DNA from: Saussurea involucrata
Taxonomy: Eukaryota; Streptophyta; Magnoliopsida; Asterales; Asteraceae
Direction: 5' to 3'
DNA length: 64,000 nucleotides
Assembly: GCA_033807775.1 (NCBI GenBank)
Contig: CM066315.1
Coordinates: 61,822,320 to 61,886,319 of the forward strand
In this document: piece after piece, positions 22,824 to 33,493 of the stretch
How the letters are laid out: the number at the start of each line of letters is the position of its first letter
Position numbering within the stretch: position 1 is the first letter of the stretch
Notes under the pieces: generated by a model
Databases searched by the model: none
Seen by the model: the letters and a program-made list of their open reading frames with translations, nothing else
What the model was told of the DNA's origin: nothing
Position numbers and translations under genes: made by a program

Positions 22824-24520
22824 TGTAATACCCCGGGTAAGTTCGTTAGTTTCGTTAAATTTAATTAACTTTACTATAAATGTTTAGGGTGAATTTGGGT
22901 GAAATTATAAGTTTAGGGGTATATTGTTTAGTAATGAAAAGGGTAGGGGCTGAAGTAGTAATTATGGTCATAAATATCTGATTAGGTGTTAGGATATTTC
23001 ATAAATTCAGCAAACAATTCAGTGTGTGTGTGTGTGTGTGTTTTGAGAGTAAAAGAGGAAAAGAGGAAAAGAAGGGTTAGGGCATCAATTGGTGTACTTG
23101 GAAAGGATTTAAGGTATGTTCCTTTGTAATTTATGTCTGTAATTGCTTGTGGAATGTTTCTATCGGAGTAGAATAGCTAGAAATGCATCTGGTATTGAAT
23201 CTGCGATTTTCTGGGTCGAAAATGGACAAACCGACAGAGGTGTCCGGACACGGTTTGAATGTGCCCGGATGGTTTTGTTGGTGGTGTCCGGATGATTTTA
23301 TGAAGGTGTCCGGACGCGTCTTTTATCCGGGTAAGTTCCCTTTTTCTTATTTTGTCCGGATTAGTGGTTTTGTCCGGAAAAGTCCTTTTGTCCGGAAAAG
23401 TCATGCTGTCCGGAAAAGTAGGGTTGTCCGGGTAACTTATGGTATCCGGACACTTTTGCTGTTTGGCCAATTTTGAGATTTTGAATACTTTTGAGTGTCC
23501 GGTTATAGTTTTCTGGTGTATTTTGAGTTAGAGTTGCTTCAAAACTTCCTGGGGGGGCCGCCCCCAGACCCCGCAAGGGCGTTGCCCCTTGACCCCATCC
23601 GCTAACCGGGTAGCGGAACCCCCGTGTTAAGTTGTCGTAGGGGAACATTTGAGAATAAGAGTTTGATAAGTTAATTAGGATTCTCAGCCTGCTAAAGAGT
23701 CTTATGTGTTCAATGTGGTAAAGAGATATTGTATCTGATTATTACAGATTCTGTGAATTTGGAGTGAAAGCTGATCTATTTTGAGAAAGGATTTGGAAGA
23801 GTGTTGATAAATACTCAGGTGAGTTTTAATTCAAATGTTTTTAAACTGGAATACGTATATGTGTGGATTGGGAATGAAATAGTTGACGACTATGTGTTTA
23901 TATGTGAATTATAATATAGTGAGGTATTATATTTACATGTGTATTATAAATGTGTTATAATACGTTGACCGGGTTTTAGACCGGTGTGATTGGCTATAGA
24001 ACCTGTATAGCGTTGTTTGGCTGTAGATGTTGTACAGCGTTGTATTTTATTAGTTGGCTTGCTACCACTAATATGGCCAGGAAGAAATGAGAAGGAAAGG
24101 TATATGATGTATGAGTTTAAATTGGATATATGTAACTATGTGGCGTGATTTATATGATTGAAGTTTGTATAAATGGTTTTTAAACTAACATGGGTTTCTC
24201 ACTTAGACCTACAGGTCTAACCCTCATTTTGTTTTAAAAATATGTATTCCAGGTGGCGGATCAAGTAAGGGCAAGTAAGTAGAGTATGAGATGGATGGCT
24301 AGTAAGGAAGACTATAAGACGAAGCTTTTTGACTTATTTAGTAGTTGTAATGGAATGTTAAATGTTATGGATGCAAATAGCACAAGGATTGTATTTCAAG
24401 TGTTGTTCTTTCTATTTGTAAAAGACTACTGGACCGTACATGTAAAGTGAAGTTTGTTTGTTATATCTATTTGTGTCAATTTGGGTGATATGTCGTGTAT
24501 ATGGGATAAGGGTTGTTACA
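22824..24520 (+). repeat. 3' LTR of layer E
   Basis: 1,697 bp, about 99.5% identical to 16246-17939 by eye. Differences include the GT repeat length, C/G in the first stem-loop (near 23557), and single bases near 23891, 24038, 24190 and 24458. The small number marks E as one of the youngest elements of the window. Confidence 0.95.
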
Positions 24521-26480
24521 ACAATCCCGAATTCTGGTTCCAGAAGCATAGCGTTCTCGGGTTACATGTTTAACTCATGTGCTTTCAGATTCGGCTTGAT
24601 CAGATTTACCTTTTTCGCCTTGTTCACGATAGCCATTTGGAAGTCCGTTAGATAAGACATCATGATGGTGCGGACCAGGTATCGACGAACAACTTCGAGT
24701 GCCTTTGTAATCTCTAGCGGTCGGATGGTTCTTGCACGTAAGTCTTTCAGAATAACCAGAAAGTCGAGCGGTCGGAGGTTCTTGAAGTCAGCTTCTGAAA
24801 ATTTCCATTCGTTCCCATCTTCATGTCGAACAATGAAAACTGGGTAGACGATCCTCATAATGCATCTTGAATAGATACTGATTGCCTCAGTGATCCGAAG
24901 TTTGGTTCTGACTTGGTTGACTGGAAGACATTGCTGCATTGCTAGTATATATCGACGTTGAAATTCTGGGTTAAAGTTGTAAATACCCAGACATAAGGTC
25001 GGCTCGATCGGGCGAAGCTTGTGGACGAACAACTTTTTCAAAGATTCCTCCAGATGAGGGATAAGTACCATGATCTTCTCCCAACGGATTTTTTTGCTGT
25101 TGAGGAGAGGGAGGAAGATCAGAAGCTGTCGTGGGAGGAGCAGTTGTCTGAAGATCGGAAGTAGTAGACTCGGGTCTTGTTGATGATGTTCCGGCGGGTT
25201 GAGCATAGTGAACGGGGGATGTTCCATACAAATTTTGGAGCAGGAACTGATCATAATCAATGTTGTCATCCTCATCAGTGGGGAAGACCAAATTTACCTG
25301 GAGAGTTTTACGGCACTGGCGGCTTTTTCGTACCATGCAACTTCGGTCTCCGGGTTGGCTTCACAATCTGAATCTATCATGTCCAGAATCGGTATGTCTG
25401 ATGAGTCAAAATCAATCAGTTTCTGTGTTTAACCCTCGGCCTTTTCAACCGTCGGGTCTTCTTCATCTGATATCTCCATGTCTATCACCATGTCTGCTAA
25501 AGGCAACTCGGCTTCTGGTGCTTTTGTTGTAGCTGCCGCAGTTGGGGGTTCCTGATGAACCACAGTTGTAGCTTCAGTCTGGATCAGGGAGGCGGTCTCG
25601 GTCAGACGTTGTCTTTTCTCCCCCTCACGGTGATCAGGATCATCCTGGTCATCGTGTTTCCGCTTCAGGCCGCCTGCTTGACTCTTGCAGGTATCTTCGA
25701 GTGAGCGGACTCTCTCGGACAGCGTTGTGAGCGCTAGGTTGTAGTCCTTGAGAGTCGAGTCAATGGCGTCTAAGCGAGTGGTAATAGATGAAGATGGAGC
25801 AGTGACATGTGATCGGAGAACTGAGATCAGGTCTACTTCAGTAGAGGCGGTTGTATCTGATTCCGGGAGCAGTTGGGCCAATAACATCATCTTCAGGGTG
25901 TCCACTGAATAGATAGGTTGCGGTTGAATCGGTGGAGGTACAGGGGCGGTTTCAATTTCGACGAGGTGGCCTTTACCTTTGATAGCGCGCATCGCTTTGG
26001 CAAGTTCAGCGGCTACATGTTGCTGCATCTGTTGCTCCATATCCTGGCGGACAGCTTTAAGGGTGCTGTCCAGGGACCCTGGTGACACGAAGTCGGGTAA
26101 AGTAACACCGGGATCACTTAGATTGCCCGTTGAGGCTTCTACCACAGGGGTAGAGCCACCTACGTTCACAGTTGACATGATGATAGCTGTGGTAGGATTT
26201 CCCGCCGATCCTTGTGTTCCACCTAGAGGTGAAGACACTACGGTGGTTCCGGTCGAGTCACTAAGAGCCGCGACTTGGTGTTGTTCCGCATCAAGTGTCC
26301 TAGTCAAAGAATCTTCAATAACAAGTTGATCTAGACTCGATGGTGCACTGAAAGAAGTCGAGACCGGGGGTTGCTGGTCTCTTGTTTCAACACCAGTAGT
26401 CTCCAAGTGAGAGACCGGTGGAAGTTGTGCTATATCCCCATGTGAGTCTGAAACATCCGTCTTTTGAGAGACGGATTAGT
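24521..26480 (-). pseudogene. 3' accessory ORF of layer D, main part
   Basis: Read on the minus strand. The first piece (26406-25429, open further upstream to about 26480, no clear ATG) is Ser/Thr-rich with a coiled-coil centre (TRLDAIDSTLKDYNLALTTL) and an acidic end (KRKHDDQDDPDHREGEKRQR). After a stop at 25429 the reading continues in two shifting frames (25336-24971, then about 25105-24562). The C-terminal part (FSEADFKNLRPLDFL ... MMSYLTDFQMAIVN) aligns with FADADLRNINPYDLPDLL ... LLYSMIDFQLGKD of element F at about 44760-44930. A stop near 24560 precedes the junction with E. The family is found 3' of pol in SIRE-type elements. No signal peptide or membrane segment is visible, so an envelope role is not supported. 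This copy is broken by stops, shifts and the insertion of E. Confidence 0.75.
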
Positions 26481-27740
26481 GGCTGAGGGGGTTGTGCAAT
26501 TGCTCCGCTGGGCCCACGGAGGCTACTTCAATTCCCTGTCCCAACTCATAAGACAGGATAGCATATGTGGCTACCCGGATGTCACTCGTTTGGGGTCGCT
26601 CATGAGCCACGTTATCCTTACGGCTCAATCTTTCCTGGTTCGCTTTCGACCTTAACTCCCTCCTTCTTACATGTTCTATGTCCCGGGGAAGGTCCCTCCG
26701 GCGCTGGCTAGACCATGGGATTCCCTAACTCTCATCTATATGCTATCTCAGGTAGGGCTTCAGGCATATGTATAGTACGGATATTATCCTGCTCTCCCTC
26801 AAAACATACATGGGGATTGACTTGCTTCCCCTCAGAGTGAGAGTGTTACTTACTTGGGAGTGATCAACACAAAAAAACATTTAGACTTTTAAGAAAAACA
26901 GGGTGAAGTTTCCCCTCGGATTTTGTTGAGGTTGTTGATCCGCCATGGAATATCTGTAAAAGATCCAAAGTTAGTAAACAAGACGGATAAACAAGTTCCG
27001 GCGCATACCTTTTCATTAAATGGCTCAATCTGAGACAGATTGAGGACTGGCAGTGTGATGGCAGGTGCTGAATTGACAAATACACAGGAGTCCGGACATA
27101 ATGAAGATATGTAGAACATCCCGGACAGACCATACTTCCTGGACAAATAGAGTTTCCGGACAAACATGGTATCCGGATGAAAGAGGATGGAATGGAAAAC
27201 CTTTCCGGTCTAAACAAAGTATCCGGACAAAGGGTGTTTCCGGACAGAGTAGGGATTCCGGATAGTCCTACCCGGATACCCATCCGGTCCGGAAAGTCAT
27301 CCGGACTGATGGGTGTCCGGACACCTTTACACTTTAAAGAATAATTCCATTTTTCAAAGAGATGAATCCTGTAGAATTTTGAAAAAATGGATCTCTCGCT
27401 CCCCCTCAAACTGAGAATGGGGAAAAACTTTCTCCCCCTCGGATAGTGTATAGGGATGTGCAATGGAGAGTCTGACACACAAAAACTTTAGACATTTAAA
27501 GAAAAATTTGTGTCGCTCCCCCTCAAATGATGAGCATTAGATAACATGCTCCCCCTTAGAATGTGCGCGTAGAGTGAAGTGCACACGGGAGTATCCACAC
27601 ACACAATTTTTTTTAACATATTTAAGAAAAAAATGTGTGTGACGCTCCCCCTCAACAGTAGAATAACATACCTGATAGCTGATTATGCTCCCCCTAAACA
27701 CATGAGAAGCTTGTTAAAGCACAGGTATAGACAAATCTCA
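26481..27740 (-). other. Non-coding spacer of layer D with purine tracts and CCGGA array
   Basis: On the minus strand at least six copies of AGGGGGAGC/AGGGGGAGA occur between about 26840 and 27700, each like a polypurine tract. A CCGGA-rich array lies at 27065-27330. The stretch occupies the place between protease and the accessory ORF where integrase, RT and RNase H should be. No coding domain is visible in it. Confidence 0.65.
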
Positions 27741-27850
27741 CGTCTTCTTAATATTGTTTCTTGTAGATCGTGAGCAGCTCCCTCCTTGCGGTCATGTATG
27801 TGGAGCATCCAGTGTCTAAGGACCACACATGACCGTCCTGCAAAACAAGT
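27741..27850 (-). pseudogene. Copia protease stub (layer D)
   Basis: On the minus strand, just after the stop that ends the preceding frame, a shifted frame reads WSLDTGCSTYMTA, the catalytic-Asp motif of a Copia protease (compare WYLDSGCSRHMTG of element F near 35404). The frame then runs into non-coding sequence within about 15 codons. The deletion that removed pol therefore starts inside protease. Confidence 0.65.
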
Positions 27851-29300
27851 TTAGCGGACCTTCGCTACCCAGATTTGCCTGGGTCCGGGAGGGTTAGGTT
27901 TGGCACCGTTTGGGGAAGCTTGCTTTGTCCCAGCTTTCCCTTTAGGTGTAGGATTTACACCGGTGGAGGGAACTGGTTTTGGCACTTGTTTCCTCTTCGG
28001 TGCAGAATTTACACCTTTAGGAGGAACATATTTTTTAGCACCTTTCCACCCGGGTGCCGGTCTAACCTCAGTAGAAGAAGCCCGTTTTGGAATGGGTTTG
28101 GTCTCCCGTTGTGGTTTAACGTCTGATTGGAAACCCCGTTGTTTATAGTATTTTCTTTTGTTATTACGGGGTTTGCGTTTGGGTGTCGAATTATACATGC
28201 AACATAAACAATCATGCGACAATTGAATCAATTGTTGAGTGGAATAAATTTTCATCGGAAAATTAACATCTCTTTTAACAAAATCATTCCTATGATTCCA
28301 AGCACAATTGTTTTTGTTCATTCTAGGGTAAAACACAATATTGAAAGACTTTGATGCTGCATCTTTGATAGATTCCTTGGCTAGCCACTTTGGTTTTTCT
28401 TGTTTAGCGCGACCGTTTTTCTCCGAAACAACAGGGACAGTGAGGTCAGTGACTTTTGAGGAAACAGGAATCTTAGCAGGTGATTGGCCGGTCTTTTGCC
28501 TCGGCTGTGATTGTTTTTGTGAAACAGGCTTTGATTTTGAAATCTTAATCACAACTGGGTCCTTTGTTTTAGAACAGTCACCCTTTAAAAAATTGACCGG
28601 CCGATTGACTACTGGTGATAGAAAATCAGTATGACTCGGAAGAGGTTTGTCGAAGGGGAACGACTCGAACTCTTCTTTACAGTTACCTTCGAAGTTCATG
28701 TACTCTGAAAAATCTATGTCGGGAATTACTGGACTTGGATCAGGTGAGGAAGGCGAGGAGCTCTTTGTGCTTGTGTGCTTTGGGGAATTTGGTGCGGAAG
28801 CTAAGAAAAAATCAGAGTTCAAATTCCTTAAAACACTCTCGTCTTGAGAATCTTGACCGTCTTGTGAACTAGAAATCTTGCCTAAGAAAGCTTTGCACGA
28901 AGACGTGTCGGATGAATTTGAGGAAAGTTCGGGTGAAATCTGCTTTTCAGATAGCAGTTGGTCAATTTTCTCTTGAAGCTGACCATTTCTCGTGTACTCT
29001 TCCATCTTTTCTGTTGCCAAGGCAGACAGTTGTGATGTGAGTCGATTGATTTCACACCGAAGGATTTCCTGTCCTTCACCAGACACAACTTCGGTTTTGA
29101 CCGGTTGTAGATTCTCAAGCTTTGTAATTAAGACTTGCTTTTCCATTTGAAACATTGACCTTTCTTTCTCAATTGACTCCTCCAACTCGACTATCTTTGC
29201 TTCCAAGATGAGAGAGGGAACATAGAGTTTAAACTCATCCGTCTCAGTCTTGGTTGCAGGTGCTAGGTCCTCATCCTTTTTGGAGGAATCCTTGGGTGTA
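27851..29300 (-). pseudogene. SIRE-like gag-pol linker, second part (layer D)
   Basis: This minus-strand frame is open from about 29300 to a stop at 27851 and has no clear ATG. The N-terminal half is a predicted coiled coil (EAKIVELEESIEKERSMF and a second heptad stretch). The middle is Ser/Pro-rich and acidic. The C-terminal third is Lys/Pro-rich with repeated 'PKxGxxPxPK' words and ends RQIWVAKVR. The same type of ending (IGPIWIWVPK) precedes the protease in element F. It corresponds to the long linker between gag and protease of SIRE-type Copia elements, whose role is not known. A frameshift near 29340 separates it from the first part. Confidence 0.65.
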
Positions 29301-29301
29301 G

Positions 29302-30105
29302 CTACCTTGTAGGGGTCGAAGTAGTCATTGGAGTGGTACTTTTTGTCCTTTTATACGAGTACTTTAAAGGTTCATAACAAAATGGAAGTTGAATTCCTCG
29401 TTTGTGTGTGCGCTTATATTCCTCGGTTTCCTCCTCTTTTTCGGGTTCAAGAGGACCAGTCCATTGAATTCCATATTCAGGATACTTTTTATCTAACCCA
29501 AAACAAGCAAAGTCATACAGAGTGGGTACATGCCATCTTCCCTTTTTCAAATAGCGTGGGTTATCATATCCGATTCCCCACTCTTTGTTAAAGTATGTGA
29601 ACTCTTTAGGTTTATTTAGAAAGATGGTTTGATCAGTTTGACCCCTTTTGTGGAGTTTTGTTTCAAGATCAGTGATTTTATTTACAAACTCCTTGTGCTG
29701 AATTTGAAGAGCAGAGCATTGATAAACAATTTCTGCTTTTTCATTCAAGCACTGATCAAACTGTGACTGAAGTTCAGATAATTTGGCCCGTAAGTCCTTA
29801 GGTGCTATCGTAAGATTTTTGCATTTGTCTTTTAGATTAGCATTTTCAGACTTATATTTTTCAGTTATTCTCTTTTGAACATCTAGCTTTTCAGATAGTG
29901 ATCTACTCTCAATCAGTTGTTCATTAGAGGTGGCCTTAAAGGAATCTACCCGTTCAGCAAGAGGTTTCATTCGGTCATAAAGTTCTGAAAAGATAGGTTC
30001 ACATACCTGACATGGCTTTGTCATGTATTCTTCAGCAGGAGACATCTTCAGTTGCACTGGAGTGATCGTCAGACGATTGTTCGATTCAAAGTGGAATAGT
30101 ATCAA
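29302..30105 (-). pseudogene. SIRE-like gag-pol linker, first part (layer D)
   Basis: A 267-codon minus-strand frame whose start is uncertain; MSPAEEYMTKPCQVC, 20 codons inside, is a likely Met. A long coiled coil (about residues 40-155) is followed by KEFTYFNKEWGIGYDNPRYL and a conserved-looking segment with WHVPTLYDFACFGLDKKYPEYG. The words around IGYDNP resemble GIGYDDITLG in element F (34090-34120). No UBN2 domain or CCHC knuckle precedes it, so the usual gag is missing from D. It ends in TSTPTR at 29302, where a frameshift leads to the next part. Confidence 0.6.
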
Positions 30106-30960
30106 GGATACTTAAATGTCCCCCTCCTGCGACTTAGCACGGGGCTCCCGGATTATGGAATCCGGGTGGTTTCCGGATAAAGAATCTTGAAGATTGAAGT
30201 TACCGGACGATAAGAACTTACCGGGTGCAAAAGGTTCAAGATAAGAGGAAGAGTCCGGATAACTTGAGTTGTCCGGATAACCAAGGTTACCGGATGGCTT
30301 AAGTTACCGAATAGAAAAACTGAAACAAGATGTTTCCGGATACACTGAAGTTTCCGGGTACAATGGATTGTCCGGATAAGATATGTCCGGAAACACTGGG
30401 TTTCCGGATACAAATGTTACCCAGATTGTATAAGGAAAAGTGACTTACCCGGATTGCAGAACTTACCCGGAAAGATGAGGAGTCCGGATGGAATTGGAGG
30501 TACCCGGATGGAAATCACACAAACGTCCGGACACCTTGAAGTTATCCGGAAACGTCGGCTGGTTTATCCGGAAAAGTCGGCTGTTTCTCAAATCGATCGA
30601 ATTTTCGATTAGGGTTGCCCAAAATCGATCCTGGAAGATTAGTAACAATGCCAAACACAAAAGTAACACTAATCCAATCGATTTCAATGCAAAAACAACA
30701 AGTTTTGATGGTTAAAAATCTGATTTTTGTCAAGAACACTACCAAAACTTTTGATCTTAAATTGCTAAATTAATCACTCAAACGATCGAATTGGAATGCG
30801 AAAATTTGCAGAATTACTAACAAGTATAATGCTAACACAACCCAATAAACATAATTGAACAATTTAGCCAAAATCAAAGATTTGAAAATTCAAGAATGGT
30901 CAGACGTGAAAAAGTCAAACTAACCAGAAATCAGTGAATGAATCTGTGAATCGAATCCGT
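30106..30960 (-). other. 5' leader of layer D with CCGGA array
   Basis: Untranslated leader between primer site and first open frame. On the plus strand a CCGGA-rich array spans about 30150-30560 and is preceded at 30127-30151 by GCGACTTAGCACGGGGCTCC. On the minus (sense) strand that is the array followed by GGAGCCCCGTGCTAAGTCGC, the same order as in the Gypsy LTRs. Confidence 0.75.
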
Positions 30961-30965
30961 CCGTC

Positions 30966-30979
30966 TGCTCTGATACCAA
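30966..30979 (-). promoter_or_regulatory. Primer-binding site of layer D
   Basis: On the minus strand TGGTATCAGAGCAG follows the end of the 5' LTR (...TTTAACA AT), matching the initiator tRNA-Met type site. Confidence 0.85.
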
Positions 30980-30980
30980 T

Positions 30981-31254
30981 TGTTAAATCCAGATCCGTGC
31001 AACAATATAGAAATCGTAATGATAAATCAATAAGAACAATGATTTTCAACTGTCATCCCTTTCATTAACTTTCAGAGAGAATTTACAATAAGAGTTTAGA
31101 AAGCTAAAGAGATGATTAGCTTGTTTTTCCAAGCTAATCACACATTAAATACAATGGGCCCGTGGTTAACAAGCCCACGGCCCGTTCACTAATCAGGCTC
31201 AAATTAAACTATTACAATTCAACCCTTGAACTTTAAATCAACTATAAAACATAC
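30981..31254 (-). repeat. 5' LTR of layer D, interrupted
   Basis: This holds 274 of the LTR bases. The remaining seven (CCTAACA) lie at 46313-46319, after element F. The split is flanked by CATAC, the target duplication of F. Confidence 0.9.
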
Positions 31255-32081
31255 TGTTAGCTTCAATCTTCCTAATCATAGAAGTATTTAGAAGTAGTGA
31301 AAAATAGGCTAAGTATAGAAAAGCCTCTCACAGAGGCTCTACCACTTCTTCCAGAAGATCAAGTCCAGAAAGCCACAAAAGCTACAGAGGTAATCACAGA
31401 ACCTCTGTAGTGCGCAAGAAGAAGATCAACTCGGAAACAAGTGGACTGCTCCACAGAAGGTCAGACCATAGAACCTCTGTAATGCCTTACAGAGCCTCTG
31501 TGGTCTGCTATGAAGACTTGGAAGATATTACTGGATACGTTCATCAACTTGCATGGAAAAGTACTGTCAAAACACGTGTCAAGCTCTGAGTGGACTCAAT
31601 AGGGAATGGTACAAAATAGACGTCTGCGCCATTTAATGCATTTACCAATAGTACATCTGCTCCATTAAATGCGCATGGCTCAAACAACTGTTCACACCAT
31701 CCAGTTCACTATTCATGCCGTTAAAGGAATAGTGACCTACTTCATAGTCTTCTAAGAGTAGTATAAAAGGAAGTCTCATGTTGAGATCTTCCTAAGAACG
31801 AAAACACAAGGAATCACTAATACTCTCAAACGTTATTGTCAAATATCTGAGTGTTATATTCTCACACACACCAACAGTTCTTAATCTGTTCTTCGTGTTC
31901 TTATTATATATTGAATAACAGTAACTGTTCAAGAAATCCTTTTTATTCCTTACTGTTTTCTTTATATATGTGAGTTCCAATATCTATCAAACATATCTGT
32001 TAGTTTAATACGCTTCCGCATCAAACTCTAAACTCAACTAATAGACTGTTAATCTTGATTAAGTGTATCTGGGTTCCAACA
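31255..32081 (+). repeat. 5' LTR of layer F
   Basis: 827 bp. A possible TATA-like box (AGTATAAAAGG, about 31747-31757) fits a promoter in U3. The first 250 bp hold many copies of ACAGAGG/CCTCTGT in both orientations. Small open frames on the minus strand in both LTRs are identical by-products and not genes. Confidence 0.9.
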
Positions 32082-32083
32082 AT

Positions 32084-32096
32084 TGGTATCAGAGCC
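32084..32096 (+). promoter_or_regulatory. Primer-binding site of layer F
   Basis: TGGTATCAGAGCC two bases after the 5' LTR, complementary to initiator tRNA-Met. Confidence 0.9.
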
Positions 32097-32239
32097 ACTC
32101 TTGATTTTCAATATCAAGTGATCCACTTATCAAGATTCGTGATAGATATTATTGTGTCTGGAAACTGCTTAAACTCAGAAAATCTTCAAGTTCATCGAAG
32201 TAACTCTTTAGTCATACCTTCTTTCTAAAATCTTCAAAA

Positions 32240-33493
32240 ATGACAAATACAAATAATTTCTTTACTACTGGTTCTCTCACTAAACCTCCTAGTCTCCTTC
32301 GAGATGAGTATCCTCAGTGGAAAATAAGAATGGTCCATTTTTTCGAGGGCACTGAAAAAAATCAAGTACAATATCTGTACAACCCTCCTCCTATTCCCAT
32401 GACAGTAGTACCTCGTATACCTGCTACTGCTGAATCTGCCGAAATCCCCGAACATCAAAAACCAAAGCCAAAAGGGGAGTGGTCAACCGAAGATAAAGCA
32501 GAAGATGAAGTTGCTCAGAAAACCAAGAGGACATTGATTATGGCAATACCCAACGAACTCTTTCAATCCTTGGATTCATGTGAAACAGCGCATGATCTGT
32601 GGAAAGAACTGGAAAGACAGTTGGAAGGAGGTGCTAAAACACAAAAAAACCGAAGAGCACACTACATCAATGAATATCATGCATTCAGAGCCTCTTCAAC
32701 AGAATCTCTGCAAACAACATACGACAGATTCAACTCTCTAATCAACAAGTGCAGAAAATCAGGCATTGACAGGACTTCTGAAGAAAACAATGTCATGTTT
32801 TTAAAAAGTCTAAATGAAGAATGGCTCCAGCTGTCTATGTCCCTACAGACAAATCAGGATCTAGACACCTGGACTCTCTCTGATCTTTACGGAACATTAG
32901 CCGCACAAGAACCTCAGATAGCACAAGCTAAAACACTAACCATTGTACCATATGCATTGGTTAGTAAAACTAAAGAAGATGCACAGAGACCAAGAAATGA
33001 AAAAGCCACAGAGGAGAAGAAGAAGGAGAAGAAGAAGATGGTGAGAATAGACAGTGAAGAAGAAGAGCAAGCAGAAAAAGAAATAACTCTTGCGTCACTA
33101 GCTAAATCTTTAGCTCTATTGACAAAAGAGTTCAGAGGAAACAGAAGAGGTTCCGGAAATGAAAGATATGATAGAGAAAACAAAAGAGATGACAGAAGAG
33201 AAGAAGAATCGAGTGGCCGACAGAGGTCAAGCGAAAGACATTACAGAGGAAATGACCGACAGAGGTCAGATGACTCGGTAAGCCACACACAGCAAGAATG
33301 CTACAAATGCGGCAAACCTGGTCACTATGCAAATGAATGTAGATCAGAGAAAGGCGGAGACCTACAGAAGTCCAATGATCGAACAGGAAACACTCCTCAA
33401 GGGTGTTTTAACTGCGGCAAACCCGGCCATTTTGCGAATGAATGCAGAAGCAGATCAAATCGCCCACAGAGGGACTCTGCTTTCTACAAATAG
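32240..33493 (+). CDS. gag: SIRE-type Copia gag
   Basis: This is the nucleocapsid/capsid protein that would form cytoplasmic particles around element RNA; 417 residues from ATG 32240. The UBN2-type gag domain spans about residues 95-230 (AHDLWKELERQLEG ... TSEENNVMFLKSLNEEWLQL). A charged Lys/Glu/Arg-rich region follows (about 250-350). Two CCHC knuckles end the protein (CYKCGKPGHYANEC and CFNCGKPGHFANEC). It stops at a TAG (33491-33493), and the same frame continues open in the linker from 33494. The TAG may be a mutation or a genuine gag/pol boundary. The context after the stop (AAAGCC) does not match the CARYYA readthrough signal. Confidence 0.92.
   Translation: MTNTNNFFTTGSLTKPPSLLRDEYPQWKIRMVHFFEGTEKNQVQYLYNPPPIPMTVVPRIPATAESAEIPEHQKPKPKGEWSTEDKAEDEVAQKTKRTLIMAIPNELFQSLDSCETAHDLWKELERQLEGGAKTQKNRRAHYINEYHAFRASSTESLQTTYDRFNSLINKCRKSGIDRTSEENNVMFLKSLNEEWLQLSMSLQTNQDLDTWTLSDLYGTLAAQEPQIAQAKTLTIVPYALVSKTKEDAQRPRNEKATEEKKKEKKKMVRIDSEEEEQAEKEITLASLAKSLALLTKEFRGNRRGSGNERYDRENKRDDRREEESSGRQRSSERHYRGNDRQRSDDSVSHTQQECYKCGKPGHYANECRSEKGGDLQKSNDRTGNTPQGCFNCGKPGHFANECRSRSNRPQRDSAFYK

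Larger units (their letters stand above)
16246..24520 (+). mobile_element. Young, near-complete Gypsy retrotransposon (layer E)
   Basis: The LTRs 16246-17939 and 22824-24520 start TGTAATACCCCGGG and end GGGTTGTTACA. ACAAT flanks both sides (16241-16245 and 24521-24525). The primer site TGGTATCAGAGCC is at 17942-17954 and the purine tract AAGGGGGAGATGA at 22811-22823. The LTRs differ at about eight positions in 1.69 kb, so insertion was recent. A single gag-pol frame spans 18202-22785 with one in-frame TAG. Domain order (RT before integrase) and the chromodomain-like tail place it in the Gypsy chromoviruses, perhaps Tekay-like. Confidence 0.95.

Noticed and set aside
31792..31980. Minus-strand open frame in the SIRE LTR
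   Set aside because: An identical copy exists at 46018-46206 in the other LTR; it is short and without protein features.
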